A stretch of DNA of 64,000 nucleotides, from positions 4,813,620-4,877,619 of the forward strand of contig JAJEKV010000072.1 in NCBI GenBank assembly GCA_021234155.1, written 5' to 3'. Positions 13,536 to 23,129 of the stretch are shown here, one piece after another; position 1 is the stretch's first letter; each line of letters begins with the position of its first letter. The position numbers were made by a program, and so were the translations under genes. A model generated the notes under the pieces. It made no database searches. It saw only the letters and a program-made list of their open reading frames with translations, and was not told the DNA's origin. This DNA is from Isoetes taiwanensis (taxonomy: Eukaryota > Streptophyta > Lycopodiopsida > Isoetales > Isoetaceae).

Positions 13536-13548
13536 AAGGTGGGGAGAA
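13536..13548 (+). other. Polypurine tract of the LTR retrotransposon
   Basis: AAGGTGGGGAGAA lies immediately before the TGTGAC start of the 3' LTR. This is the expected position and composition for the plus-strand primer of reverse transcription. Confidence 0.8.
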
Positions 13549-15259
13549 TGTGACATTCCAAAGACAAAGATAATGCTCCTAGGACGTATATTGTATCGCC
13601 ACCGCCACGCCGCACACGCCACCCCGACCGACGATGTAACGCCAACGTGTAAGTGGGTAGCCCCTAGGGGCAACTTGCTAAGAATGTGTATTAGTATTAA
13701 TGTGCACATTTTCCAATGTACACATTAATGTGGGCACACATTTCCATGTGGGCCACTTGATGCCAAGTGGGCCATACCCATAGGTGCAATTAATGTGCAC
13801 ATTTTCCAATGTACACATTCATTAATGTGCACACATTTCCATGTGAGCACATTTGGGTGCACACATTTCCATGTGGGCACATTTGGCCACCTAGCCCTTA
13901 AAGGCAAGTGGGCCCTTTTCCCAATTATCCCACATGCCTAAAGGGGATAATTGGAAACCCTAGCCAACCCCTTGTCTATTTAAGTAGGAGAACCCTAACT
14001 TGCCCATTTTAGTTTTCTAGGGTTTTAGAACTCATACGCTTTGGCTGCCTCAATACCAAAAAACCGCCTCCCAGAACTCCGAGAGGATTGCAACGTTAGT
14101 TTCCCTTGATTCAAGCGTTTCAACAGGATGGTCGAGCTCAGTCGAGGAGGAACTCAAGGATGGGTATTTAGGCAATTTAGTAGTCTAAACCCCATTTGAC
14201 CATCAATCAAGAGGGTTTAGCCTCTTAAATTGCCCATAGCAGCCCTCTAGATCTCTAGATAGCAAGATTCTAACCAAAGAACCTAACTCTATGATGTAGA
14301 TTAGATCTAGTTCTTTAGTTCTCCGTGAAGTATATGTATGATGTATCTCTATGAACTCCTTGTATTGGGAAGGGGGTAGAGACCTAAAGCTTTGTAGTTG
14401 ATGCTCCTAGAGTAGCCTCTCTAGCACAATCTTGTAGATGCGGCCTCAGGTGCACAAGAGCCACACCGGGTTGTGGGTGAAGGGGCGGACGGGCTTATAA
14501 GGAGATTCGTGTTCGACTCTTGAACCATCCCTATGGTGTGTTAGTCTTTGCAGGGATCATTGTGACTAGGTCTAATGGCTTGCCCGCTGCGTGTGGGCAA
14601 GGCATGGGCTCCGACACTCGTGAGGTAGTGGATATGACCTTCCATTGAGTTCAAGTCAATCTGAGGGCAAAGGGCCCTCTAGTCACCTTGAGTCAAGATG
14701 TAGATCTCCGGAGGGAGTGATCCCTACCGCCCCCATCGGAATCGGGAGATGAAACCCGTGAATAGCCCTTTGGCTATGCATCCTACGGCTCTGCAAGCCA
14801 GGTCCCAACACTTTTCAGCCTACTCGCAAAGTGTGCAATGTGAGGGGCGGATGGAGTGGACAACCCTAAGCCATGTTCTTATGCCGCCCAAATCCATTGC
14901 CATGAATTCGGCCCCGCAATGAACTCGAGACCCAAGCCAGCCACCCTCCCTTTGAGTCCGAGCCTTGGGTAGGATTTCCTCTATGCATTGTGTTGATCAT
15001 TGTCTTTTGCAGATGTGATGTGCCACCCAGAAGGGTGGGTATATGTGTTGCTCTTATATACTGACATGTATGTTTACGCTTCCGCAGCTAGGTAGGCCCT
15101 GAGGGAGACGGGGTACAATGACCCTTTCACTCTTCCCACTGGAACCCGTCACGGTTGCAGTGTTATGTGAAGGGCCCTGTATCGGCATGGAGCTGGTATG
15201 GGGGAAGAACTCCTGTTTGTATACGGTGAGTGCACCGTATGCGAGTAGGGGACGTCACA
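13549..15259 (+). repeat. 3' LTR
   Basis: 1,711 bp, the direct repeat of 3694-5416, beginning TGTGACATTCC and ending GACGTCACA. The TATA-like CTATTTAAG is at 13976-13984. Differences from the 5' copy are mostly short indels, many of them at CG- or GC-rich positions. Confidence 0.9.
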
Positions 15260-15264
15260 GCGTT
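15260..15264. repeat. Target-site duplication GCGTT, right copy
   Basis: Identical to 3689-3693. Confidence 0.9.
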
Positions 15265-15780
15265 CGTTCGGCATTGAGGAAAAAAAAAGCATGGGATGCA
15301 TTGTTTGAATTGTTCCCATACATTCAGAGAATGGACCTCACAAGAGAAGATGCAGAAATGTTCGTGCAAGCGAATAACAAATTTATTAGAGCTTTCATAG
15401 ACGCATGGGGAGAGAGTGAAGTCACGCACTACTTGCACATCTTTTGGGCTCATGCACCTTGGTTTTTTATGAAGTATGGAAGCCTAGCAGTGTGGAGTGC
15501 ACAAGGAATGGAGAAGTCGCATAAACAAGCTAAAATAGCCTTTCATCGTAACACTCAAAGAGGGGGTGGAAATGTGGGAACCAACCCTCTAAGACAGATG
15601 ACAGAGTGGTTTTATAGAAGGGCGATGGCTAAATACGACAAGAAGGTCGCTTTAAGGAGCAACCCAGAAGTCGTAAACACCATTGGCATAATGCTGAAGA
15701 GACAACGGAAAGTTGCTTGGCAAAATTCTAGGGCCCCACTAGCATCTAAGAGACAAAGAATCGGTAAAGTATACTTGTAA
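15265..15780 (+). pseudogene. Transposase-like gene, 3' part (171 codons)
   Basis: This open frame ends with TAA at 15778-15780 and continues the frame left at 3693. The upstream part of the same frame (15118-15259) is LTR sequence and does not belong to the gene. Visible features are 'VTHYLHIFWAHAPWFF', followed by 'YGSLAVWSAQGMEKSHKQAK' and 'RNTQRGGG'. A pair of spaced His residues and then a Gly-x-(E)-rich block with a glutamate is reminiscent of the C-terminal part of RNase-H-fold DDE/E transposases. I cannot assign a superfamily. Palindrome H1 starts 12 bp after the stop codon. A domesticated or host gene is a less likely alternative. Confidence 0.5.
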
Positions 15781-15791
15781 TGTGTAGCATG

Positions 15792-15931
15792 TTCACACGA
15801 CGCGAAGTGCTTGCCTCCAACCTTGTTTGCACAACTCAGACCCGGCGTCGCGTGATCTTATTTGTATCATACTGACCTTGAGCAAAGGAGTTCGCTATTG
15901 CTTGCATTTATGTGGCTTCGCGTCGTGTGAA
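15792..15931. repeat. Palindrome H1
   Basis: The arms TTCACACGACGCGAAG (15792-15807) and CTTCGCGTCGTGTGAA (15916-15931) are perfect 16-bp inverted repeats. A third, partial copy (GGCGTCGCGTGATC) lies between them near 15844. H1 separates the convergent ends of the plus-strand transposase-like gene and the first minus-strand gene. Confidence 0.9.
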
Positions 15932-16013
15932 GCTTTACAAGATAATAATAAAAAAAGGTTACTTTTGATTAAAGTTGTGAAAAATGTTACATTGAAAAAC
16001 AAAATACAACGAC

Positions 16014-16488
16014 TCATTGTTGCTCTAGTGCGAGCTCTTCTTCATTATCTTCATCATCATCATCAGCTCCGTCCTCGTCTTCGTCTTCATCTCTTCTCCT
16101 CAAGCGAGCAATCACCCTATCCAAACGTTCCTCCAATCTGTCCACCATCTCTTTGTACATGTCCCGCCTCCCCGTCCCAATAGCACAATGTGTTCTTCGC
16201 TTTCAATTAGCAACCTTGTTACCGGCATAACCACCTCGGTCAGCTTGTTGGGCATCCCCTCCGTCTGCCTTCTATTCAACCGCCCGATTTGCCTCTCCTT
16301 GGCTAATTAAGTATGAGAAGGTTGAATTCATCTCTTCTTCTTCTTTACGCTGAATTGTAACGGCGTTTTCCTTTAGAAGATCATCTTGCTCCTTCAACCT
16401 CTTCATTAGAACACCCAACACTATGTCGAAGGGAGTTCTATCCTCCGGGCGTTTTTCCCTTATCGGCGGTTGAGGATGTGGAGGCCAT
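16014..16488 (-). pseudogene. MAS-type coiled-coil gene 1 with acidic tail
   Basis: The best start is the ATG at 16488, giving 'MASTSSTADKG', as in the neighbouring cassettes. After a frameshift near 16450 it reads 'KRPEDRTPFDIVLGVLMKRL', then 'KEQDDLLKENAVTIQ', and a later frame reads 'VDRLEERLDRVIARLRRR' followed by an Asp/Glu-rich tail, with TGA at 16014-16016. In all this is about 158 codons of helical, charged, probably coiled-coil protein. The 'KRP...DI.L.V.MKR.KE' block is shared with genes A and B. It lies between palindromes H1 and H2. Function is unknown. It is either a pseudogene or carries assembly indels. Confidence 0.5.
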
Positions 16489-16719
16489 AGATGACAAATG
16501 GGAGGGATGTTAAGATTATAGAAGTGAGGAGCAAAGACTCTAACCGGCGGAAGGAGCACAATGCAAGGACCTCAATTTATACATATTAGCGCTTGAACAT
16601 ATTAAACACAATTCGGTCAGCCGCCGCGACGTGTCGGCCGGATTCGTTGGTTGTCCGCTAGAACACATTAATGGTACTGTCTGCCGGAGACACATTAATA
16701 ACTATTCTAACTACACTGT

Positions 16720-16783
16720 ATCACACCACGCGAAATCTACACACGCGCTTTAAAACCCTATGAAGGGTTTCGCTTCGTGTGAT
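16720..16783. repeat. Palindrome H2
   Basis: The arms ATCACACCACGCGAAA (16720-16735) and TTTCGCTTCGTGTGAT (16768-16783) pair almost completely across a loop of about 32 bp. Confidence 0.85.
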
Positions 16784-16933
16784 CTATCTTGTCATTCTCT
16801 CTACCACGGATATTGAAAATTAAAAATAGGAAACGTAATATTCGGCACATTTGTCAAAAACTTTTCCCATTGAGAAACAAAATAATTACAAACATTAAAA
16901 AAAAAACGGGCCCCTCTAGGAGGAGCCCGATGC

Positions 16934-17345
16934 CTATGATTGTCGGCCAAGCTCTTCCTGGAGGGCAGTGATAATGTTTTTCTGCTCCTCCAACATGATT
17001 GCCTGCCCCGCAACCACGTTCTCATACTCTGCAACCTTATCTTCCCCGCCATCGAAGTTGAGCTCGAGGCAGCCTCGCCTCGATTGGACAGGCCCTAAGC
17101 CTCTTTGGAGGTTAGATCTCGTGGGCGCCGCACTGGCGGTCTATGGCAGCCCGTGATCAAGCGCACTAAAATCACCTCCCTATAGAAGGAGGCCTTGTCC
17201 CTCGCCGCTTGGCGACGTCTTCATCATTCTTTTCTTTCAAAAGGCAGATCACGTTCCTCCGCTAAAAGCACGTAATGTTCTTAATTTCCTTGACCGTAAC
17301 TTGAGACAAGATCTCGGGGAGGATGGAACCTGAGCTGGAGGCCAT
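16934..17345 (-). pseudogene. MAS-type coiled-coil gene E
   Basis: The start is the ATG at 17345 ('MASSSGSILPEILSQVTVKE'). Reading continues through frame changes as 'LLAEERDLPFERK', then 'RDKASFYREVIL', and ends in 'YENVVAGQAIMLEEQKNI' and 'ITALQEELGRQS' with TAG at 16934-16936. The span is about 137 codons, similar to genes 1, A and B, with a helical C-terminus suggestive of a coiled coil. It lies between palindromes H2 and H3. Frameshifts make the present copy non-functional unless they are assembly errors. Confidence 0.45.
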
Positions 17346-17830
17346 TGAAAGTGATGGGAGAACGGAGAGATGGTCGAGGGTGATGTGGTAGAACAGTAGA
17401 TGGCGGATAAAAGAAGACAAAGGCCTCCGACGTTTTATATAGAAACTAGAGATACGTTGGAATCTACGGTTGCGAGTAGATAAAAGTTGTGTAATAATCC
17501 CACGAGGTTAAATTATAGCATGCAATCAGGCAACGGTAGCCTATGTTCGCATCATGGGATCCGTCATATCCTAGCCGTACTGTATGCAGGCTGTACAAAA
17601 GATAGTGTTATTGTGGCAGCGCATGCCACGTCCTTGGCATGACGTTGTCATCCACATGCCACGTATGTGAGTAGACGTTGTCATCCACATGCCACGTGCT
17701 TTGGGTGCTGGCGCTTGCCAATCCTAGATATGACTAATTCGCATTTACATCTAGCTAGATATTTGTGTTACATATAGTTTTCCATTAATAAATTAGGAAT
17801 TTGTACATACAACGAGGTGTGCGTTATGGA

Positions 17831-17881
17831 GATCATACGACGCGAAATCCATTGATTCATGGCATTTCGCGTCGTGTGATC
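17831..17881. repeat. Palindrome H3
   Basis: The arms GATCATACGACGCGAAAT (17831-17848) and ATTTCGCGTCGTGTGATC (17864-17881) pair over 18 bp with one mismatch, around a 15-bp loop. Confidence 0.9.
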
Positions 17882-17967
17882 TTTTAATAAAACAAAACAA
17901 GAGAACAGATAGAAGCAAGAAATAGAGAAAACTTTTCTTTGAAACAAAAAATATATAGATACAATGG

Positions 17968-18344
17968 CTAGGGATCTTCATGATCCCAGAGTCGATTTTG
18001 ATGATCCCCAGAGTCGCCGTCAAAACCTGCGTTCTCATCCTCCGCATGACTCAAAGCTTCTTCTCCATATCTTCTAACGCCAAGGAATATTGTGGGCGCT
18101 TAAAACTCCGCCGACCCTACGGCATTGGCCCTCGATACACGGTGAATGTTGCCTTGAGCTCAATGTTCCGCCATGCTCAAGCAGCCGCCCCTCGTGAATT
18201 TAATTGCCGACCACCGATCTTCTCGGCGACGAGACGGCCGTTTTCATCGTGAATCTCCTTGAATCTCTTCATCACCACCGCAAGGGTGATGTCCGGGCGC
18301 TTCCGGGCGATTGGCCGCTTGCTAGAGGAAGATGAAGATGCCAT
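17968..18344 (-). pseudogene. MAS-type coiled-coil gene A
   Basis: The start ATG at 18344 gives 'MASSSSSSKRPIARKRP', then 'DITLAVVMKRFKEIHDE', and stops at TGA (18177-18179) after 55 codons. Homology with gene B continues beyond this in shifted frames ('ALEDMEKK', 'HAEDENAGFDGDSGDHQN') to TAG at 17968-17970. The original protein was therefore about 125 residues with a helical, acidic C-terminus. H3 lies about 87 bp downstream and H4 about 124 bp upstream. No function is recognised. The 55-codon open part could be a real short protein. Confidence 0.5.
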
Positions 18345-18467
18345 CGGAGCAGAAGGCGGAAGGCAAAAGTAGAAGATGAGCAGAAGGCGGAAGGCAGAAG
18401 AGGATCGGAGGTCGAAGGCAAGATAGAAGGTCTTCTATTTATAACATAGATTTTGTAGTAGCTTGAG

Positions 18468-18529
18468 TCACACGACGTGAAGGATGCCGTCGGTCAGGAA
18501 AATGGACCGTTACTTCTCGCGTCGTGTGA
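18468..18529. repeat. Palindrome H4
   Basis: The left arm TCACACGACGTGAAG and the right arm CTTCTCGCGTCGTGTGA pair with a small bulge. A second partial right arm, 'cttctcgcgtc', follows near 18550. Confidence 0.8.
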
Positions 18530-18678
18530 GGAAAAAGGACCGTTACTTCTTCTCGCGTCTTTTCTTCCAGTGATAATTTTTATTGATAATTTCGGTGATA
18601 CAATCTATACATAAGTAATTGTACTGATACATAACTAAAGATAGAACTTCTCATTGAAGCAAAATAGAACGGGATGGA

Positions 18679-18745
18679 GATCACACGACGTGAAATCCAT
18701 TGATTGCTACCTAATTGCAAGCAAGGCATTTTGCGTCGTGTGATC
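18679..18745. repeat. Palindrome H5
   Basis: GATCACACGACGTGAAAT (18679-18696) pairs with ATTTTGCGTCGTGTGATC (18728-18745), with two non-pairing positions. The loop start 'ccattgatt' is shared with H3, as expected if the A and B cassettes are duplicates. Confidence 0.85.
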
Positions 18746-18843
18746 TTTTAATAAAACAGAACATACATTGGAAGAAGAGGATAGATAGAAGCAAAAAATA
18801 GAGAAAACTTTTCTTTGAAGCAAAAAATAGATAGATACAACGG

Positions 18844-19270
18844 CTAGGGATCTTCATGATCCTCTAGCTGATTTTCATCATCGTCTAGCTGAATTTCATG
18901 GTCCTGCAGCTGAAGCCGTAAGCCTGCATTCTCATCCTCCGCAGCTCGGAGCTTCTTCTCCATATCTTCTAAGGCCCATGAAATCTTTGTGGAGCGGTTT
19001 CAACTACCTTTGGCCCTGCATGCTCGTCGCCTCTTGGTACATGGCGAATGTTTCCATGAGCTCAATGTCTCGGCTCATGCGGCAGCGCCCGCGTGAAAGG
19101 CTAATGGTCAATCCGCCTCCATATTCGGCGGCGACAGACAAATTGCTTTTCATCATGGATCTCCTTGAATCTCTTCATCACCACCGCAAGGGTGATGTCC
19201 TGGCCGCAGCTGGTATTTGGGGAGTGCTATCTTGGCGTGGTCGCTTGCTAGAGGAAGATGAAGATGCCAT
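18844..19270 (-). pseudogene. MAS-type coiled-coil gene B, paralogue of gene A
   Basis: The ATG at 19270 gives 'MASSSSSSKRPRQDS'. After a frameshift it reads 'DITLAVVMKRFKEIHDE', then 'RDIELMETFAMYQEATSMQG'. The long open C-terminus reads 'LEDMEKKLRAAEDENAGLR', 'LQLQDHEIQLDDDENQLEDH', with TAG at 18844-18846. The C-terminus is a clear heptad-like coiled coil rich in Asp, Glu, Leu and Gln. Gene and flanks duplicate 17831-18530, including both palindromes. One or two frameshifts separate it from an intact protein of about 141 residues. Confidence 0.55.
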
Positions 19271-19390
19271 CGGGAGCAGAAGGTGGAAGGCGGAAGCCGA
19301 AGTAGAAGAAGGCGTATGTAAGGCGAAGGCGTCGGAGGTCGAGTGGACATAGGTCTTCTATTTATAACATAGATTTCGAGGTAGCTTGAG

Positions 19391-19454
19391 TCACACGACG
19401 CCGAAGGATGCCGTCGGTCGGGAAAATGGACCGCAAGCTCGCAGGGCCGTATGA
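19391..19454. repeat. Palindrome H6, degenerate
   Basis: The left arm TCACACGACGCCGAAGG is well preserved and equivalent to H4. The right arm has decayed to 'gctcgcagggccgtatga'. Confidence 0.65.
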
Positions 19455-19509
19455 GGAATAAAGAAATTAATTGTTTTTTCTAATAATATTTCATTTCTTC
19501 GAGAGAAAT

Positions 19510-19573
19510 ATCACACTACGTAAAAAACCTAGATATGACGAAAATCGTGACCGATGTATTTCGCGTGATGTGA
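19510..19573. repeat. Palindrome H7
   Basis: ATCACACTACGTAAAA pairs partly with TTTCGCGTGATGTGA. The following spacer ('tttcggtaatacaatctata') also occurs after H4 near 18590, which supports a duplicated module. Confidence 0.65.
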
Positions 19574-20502
19574 ATAAATACAAATAAAATAATTTTTATT
19601 AGTAATTTCGGTAATACAATCTATACATAAATAATTTTACCGATACAAGTTGGAAAATATATAACTTCCAATTTTTCAAGCTTCGTCGTCAATTTCATGC
19701 TCTTTCAATCCCCTGCCGCACTGATCCAACAAGGCAATGACTTCCATGTTATCGACCCGACTTCCAACCTTGGGTGAGTCAAGCCAAAGAAACTAAAAAT
19801 TTAACATATTGCTCGCCCGCAGACCGGCTTGGTCGTCAAAATATTGTAACACAACATCCCGCCGAATTGCTATCACCCTTTCAGTGTTTGATGCCAATTG
19901 GGAATGGTTCCCGAACATGCATAATGCACGGATGTAATAGACAAACTCTGCACCTTTTGGGAAAGTTCTCACGAAGACGATTATCTCCCCATTAACGAAT
20001 CTTGAGATATATCGTAACAATGTAGAGTCCTTCAATCTTTCCCCGCCCCCGTGCATGTCGGCAAGAAAAATCATCTACTTCCCACAAATAAGAACCCTCA
20101 AGCTTATCTTCTTCACATTTCTCCTCATCTATGAGGCTTATCCGCCCATTGACCGGAAGGACCCGCCAAACCTATAGATCCCGTTGGCGACTTTGCACTG
20201 AGACGCTGGAATTCTTCTTCCGTTGGTAGATTCGGGCCTCCTCTTGAGCAAATCGAGACTCCGACCTCTCATAGGCTTCTTTAAGCTTTATAACATTGCG
20301 GTATAAGAAGACACTTCAAACATCTCTTTGTCCAAATCCTCTTCAAAATCTAGGCCTAGGTTTACCCATTCGCCAAGGTGTCTCGATAAGCTCGTCTTCC
20401 CTAGCACACATTTGTAACAAAGACGGGTTCCTCAGTATATCACTTAGCAATAGGTATTCTTTGCCTTCCACTAAAATTGGCGTTATGTCAGACAACTTCT
20501 TT

Positions 20503-20556
20503 TCATCCTCATCCTCATCCTCATCCTCATCCTCATCCTCATCCTCATCCTCATCC
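20503..20556 (-). repeat. Hexanucleotide tract encoding Asp-Glu repeats
   Basis: About nine copies of TCATCC on the plus strand read as alternating Glu and Asp in gene C on the minus strand. The plus-strand frames (poly-Ser and His-Pro repeats) are antisense shadows. Confidence 0.9.
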
Positions 20557-20772
20557 TTCACCTTCAGAATCATCTTCCTCCTCTGGTTCACCCAAGGCCA
20601 GTGCGTCGAAGCTAAAACTCCTATATTCTTGCTCTTCTTCTTGTAGATCTATCTCCATTTCTACGTCATAGTCAGCATCATCACACATAACTGACCCCCC
20701 TTGGCTTAAAGATTTCATTGTTTCCAGTGTATCTTCGGTTTGGCCAAGCAGAATGCAATAACTAGCAAATGC

Positions 20773-20775
20773 AAA
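20773..20775. repeat. Target-site duplication AAA, left copy
   Basis: AAA precedes CACTA at 20776 and is repeated at 29304-29306 after TAGTG. Three base pairs is the standard CACTA duplication length. Confidence 0.8.
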
Positions 20776-20802
20776 CACTACCACCCCAATTCTGGGTCCA
20801 CA

Positions 20803-21560
20803 CCTAAAAACAACAGTAACAAAAAGACCACATGTTGTTGTTCCAAAAAATCTACATGTGGTTAAGTGGAGGTGTAGTTTATTAAGGAGGCGGTGTAGTT
20901 TTTTTTATGGAGCTATAGTTTTTTTTTTTTTGAAGGTGTGGTCTTTTTTTGAGGTTAAAAGAAGTGTTGCTTATTTTTTTGAGGGGGTGTTGTTTTTAAG
21001 AAGGTGTTGTTCTTTGAGGTGTAGTTTATAACTAAGTGTAGTTTTTAAGTAGTCGTTTTTATGGAAGTATAGTTTTTTGAAGTGTGGTTTATAAGGAGGT
21101 ATAGTTTTTAAGTGGTTGTTTTTTAAGGAAGTATGGTTTTCTGAAGTGGTATGATTTTTTTTAATCGAGGTGTTGTTTTTTGAGGTAGTTTTTAAATAGC
21201 TGTTTTTTAAAGAAGTATGGTTTTTTGAAGTGTGGTTTATAAGCGGGTGTAGTTTTTAAGTGGCTGTTTTTTAATGAAGTATGGTTTTCTGAAGTGGTGT
21301 AGTTTATAACTAGGTGTAGTGTTTGAGAAGCTATTTTTAAGGAAATATGATTTTTTTTGGTGTGGTTTATATAACTAGGTATAGTTTTTACGTAGCTATT
21401 TTTTAAAGTAAGTATAGTTTTTTGAGGTGTGGTTTTTAAGTAGGTGTAGTTTTTAAGTGGTTGTTTTTTTTACAGAAGTGTGGTTTTCTGAAGTGGCGTA
21501 GCTTTTACGCAGCTATTTCTTAAGGAAATATGTTTTTTTTAGGCTATTTCTTAAGCAAAG
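20803..21560. repeat. Left subterminal low-complexity array of the CACTA element
   Basis: T/G-rich short units of the type 'ggtgtagtttttaagtgg' and 'gaagtatggttttttgaag' repeat imperfectly more than ten times. The array at 28625-29276 has the same kind of units in the opposite orientation. Confidence 0.75.
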
Positions 21561-21655
21561 CACCACCACCTGGAATATTATTTGTGTGCTCAACTTTGGG
21601 AATGTATCGTATTGTTTTACATTCGTGAAAAATAACTTCAACGGTTAGATCCAAC

Positions 21656-21955
21656 CACTACAAGAGAATGAGCATTTTTGTCGAAAAAATCGCCGATCGT
21701 TTCTAGAGAGATTTTTGCCCGACGATGCTGACGAACGCGTCGACGATTACTATTTTGATGCTTTTCCCCGACGATACTACGCCGGACATATAAATCACAT
21801 AAATCGTCAGAAGCCTTCGTCAGGTTAAGCGTCACATTAATCGTCAGAATATACGTCAAATATGTATCGTCAGAATTTGCGTCAGAATATGCGTCAGAAA
21901 ATGCGTCAGATATAACGTCAGATATATCATCAGATTTTGCATCAGCTAATCGGCA
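21656..21955 (+). mobile_element. Second CACTA-type terminus with CGTCAGA subterminal repeats
   Basis: CACTACAAGAGAATGAGC at 21656 is close to the classical plant CACTA terminus (CACTACAAGAAA...). It is followed by CGACGAT/CGTCGAC blocks and then, at about 21785-21950, by roughly ten 'cgtcaga' or 'cgtcagaatatg' units. No matching TAGTG end was located, so this is the left end of a nested or truncated element. Confidence 0.6.
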
Positions 21956-22239
21956 GATGGTGCTTTTCTAGGCGCTATTACAATTTTAGTTATAACATTT
22001 GATTGAACAATATATTTTAGATGAAATTTGATGTTTCACAAAGCTCCTCGATTTGTCTAATGATGTGTTATTTATTAAGCTTGATTTAGTTCCGGGAGGG
22101 GGGGGGATTAATTTCCATCCATAGCCTTCTTTGCCGTAATCTAATGAAAGCCCATGTAAAGCATCAATTTCCTTACACATCTCACCGCGGTATTTACAAT
22201 GTTGACCCAAGGAGCATCCACGGACATGCCCAATTCATC

Positions 22240-22629
22240 TCAAGAATCATCACATAATCCCAGATTCGGTTGAACATGTGTTTCACACAAAATTTCTTCA
22301 CAAACTGGCTCATCGGATACCGAATCATCTTCCTCATAAGTCTTGGCTAATAAATAAAGCGATGGCAACAATGCAATATCTTCATTCTGACTTACCAAAA
22401 GGGTTACCTTTCCTTTTGCTGCGGATTGTGAATTGCATTGGTTGTCTTTATGACATTCAGTTATGCCAAGGTGATTTTCAACACAATCTGTTTCCTCTGA
22501 TGCTTGGGTTTTCTCTTCCATTTTCATCTCATAACTTCCATGACTCATTTTGCATGCCGTATCATCTAATGTTTTTGACATCTTAGTGATCTCCATATTG
22601 CTCATGGGATTTCCATGGTCCACTTTCAC
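22240..22629 (-). CDS. Hypothetical acidic 129-codon reading frame
   Basis: An open minus-strand frame lies inside the CACTA element. It encodes a hydrophilic, Glu/Asp/Ser/Cys-containing protein with no recognised domain or membrane segment. It lies opposite to the BASS-type fragment. It may be a captured exon or a chance open frame; no splice-site support or homology could be seen. Confidence 0.25.
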   Translation of the reverse strand: MKVDHGNPMSNMEITKMSKTLDDTACKMSHGSYEMKMEEKTQASEETDCVENHLGITECHKDNQCNSQSAAKGKVTLLVSQNEDIALLPSLYLLAKTYEEDDSVSDEPVCEEILCETHVQPNLGLCDDS

Positions 22630-23129
22630 ATGCCATTTTGTCTACTAAATGAATTTCCTGTTCCATGTCAATTGTGGACTTTCCTTGACCCACTCCAGAA
22701 CTCTCAAACGAATGCGCGATGGCAGATGCGCGTAAAAGGCTTTGTTTCTGGATAGAATTGATAAGTTAGCTGTTTAGGAAATGTATATGGGTGTACCACA
22801 TGGCATACATTACTGGAGTCGAGGAAAAAACTGTAAGTCTTTTTCCTATACTCTTTGCCTTTGCTATCCATCTACTCACGTTAATATCTTTCACTCTCCC
22901 ACAGCAATTTGGCCAAGATCATTTTGTATTAGCTTGCAGCAAAATGGAGCATTATTTGCCACTAAGAACTGCCCTGTCATAAATCTAGATTCGGGGTTTA
23001 AAGTATTGTATGTGGTACAAAATCAAGGCAGAGTGGGAAGCTATGGCAGACACGGTAATATTATCCTTGCATCTTTTGGAATCAGATTGAAGCCAGATGG
23101 CAGGGGCCCCAGACCCCAAAGGGCGAGAT

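Larger units (their letters stand above)
3694..15259 (+). mobile_element. Complete non-autonomous LTR retrotransposon (LARD-like)
   Basis: This 11,566-bp element has two directly repeated LTRs of about 1.7 kb. They begin TGTGAC and end GCCACA or GTCACA, so the TG...CA ends form a short inverted repeat. It is flanked by GCGTT/GCGTT. A primer-binding-site-like sequence follows the 5' LTR and a polypurine tract precedes the 3' LTR. The internal 8.1 kb shows no gag, protease, reverse transcriptase, RNase H or integrase on either strand. That matches large retrotransposon derivatives, which depend on another element's proteins. The two LTRs differ by many small indels. It interrupts the transposase-like gene. 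Confidence 0.9.
19676..20775 (-). pseudogene. Gene C, 3' part (acidic protein split by a CACTA element)
   Basis: This minus-strand frame continues from 29307 across the CACTA insertion. The first frame (20775-20343) begins 'AFASYCILLGQTEDTLETM', passes an acidic stretch and a long alternating Asp/Glu run, and then reads 'DITPILVEGKEYLLLSDILR' before a stop. Homologous-looking coding then continues with frame changes ('LKEAYERSESRFAQEEARI', 'AEFVYYIRALCMFGNHSQLA'). It ends 'GLKEHEIDDEA' with TGA at 19676-19678, about 100 bp from H7. No domain is recognised. With the 5' part the gene was about 1.6 kb. It is inactivated by the 8.5-kb insertion and by frameshifts. Confidence 0.5.

Noticed and set aside
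15118..15264. N-terminal 49 codons of the frame ending at 15780
   Set aside because: They are 3' LTR sequence and target duplication; the real reading frame enters from 3693.
20296..20671. Plus-strand frames with poly-Ser and His-Pro repeats
   Set aside because: They are antisense readings of the hexanucleotide tract that encodes Asp-Glu in gene C.
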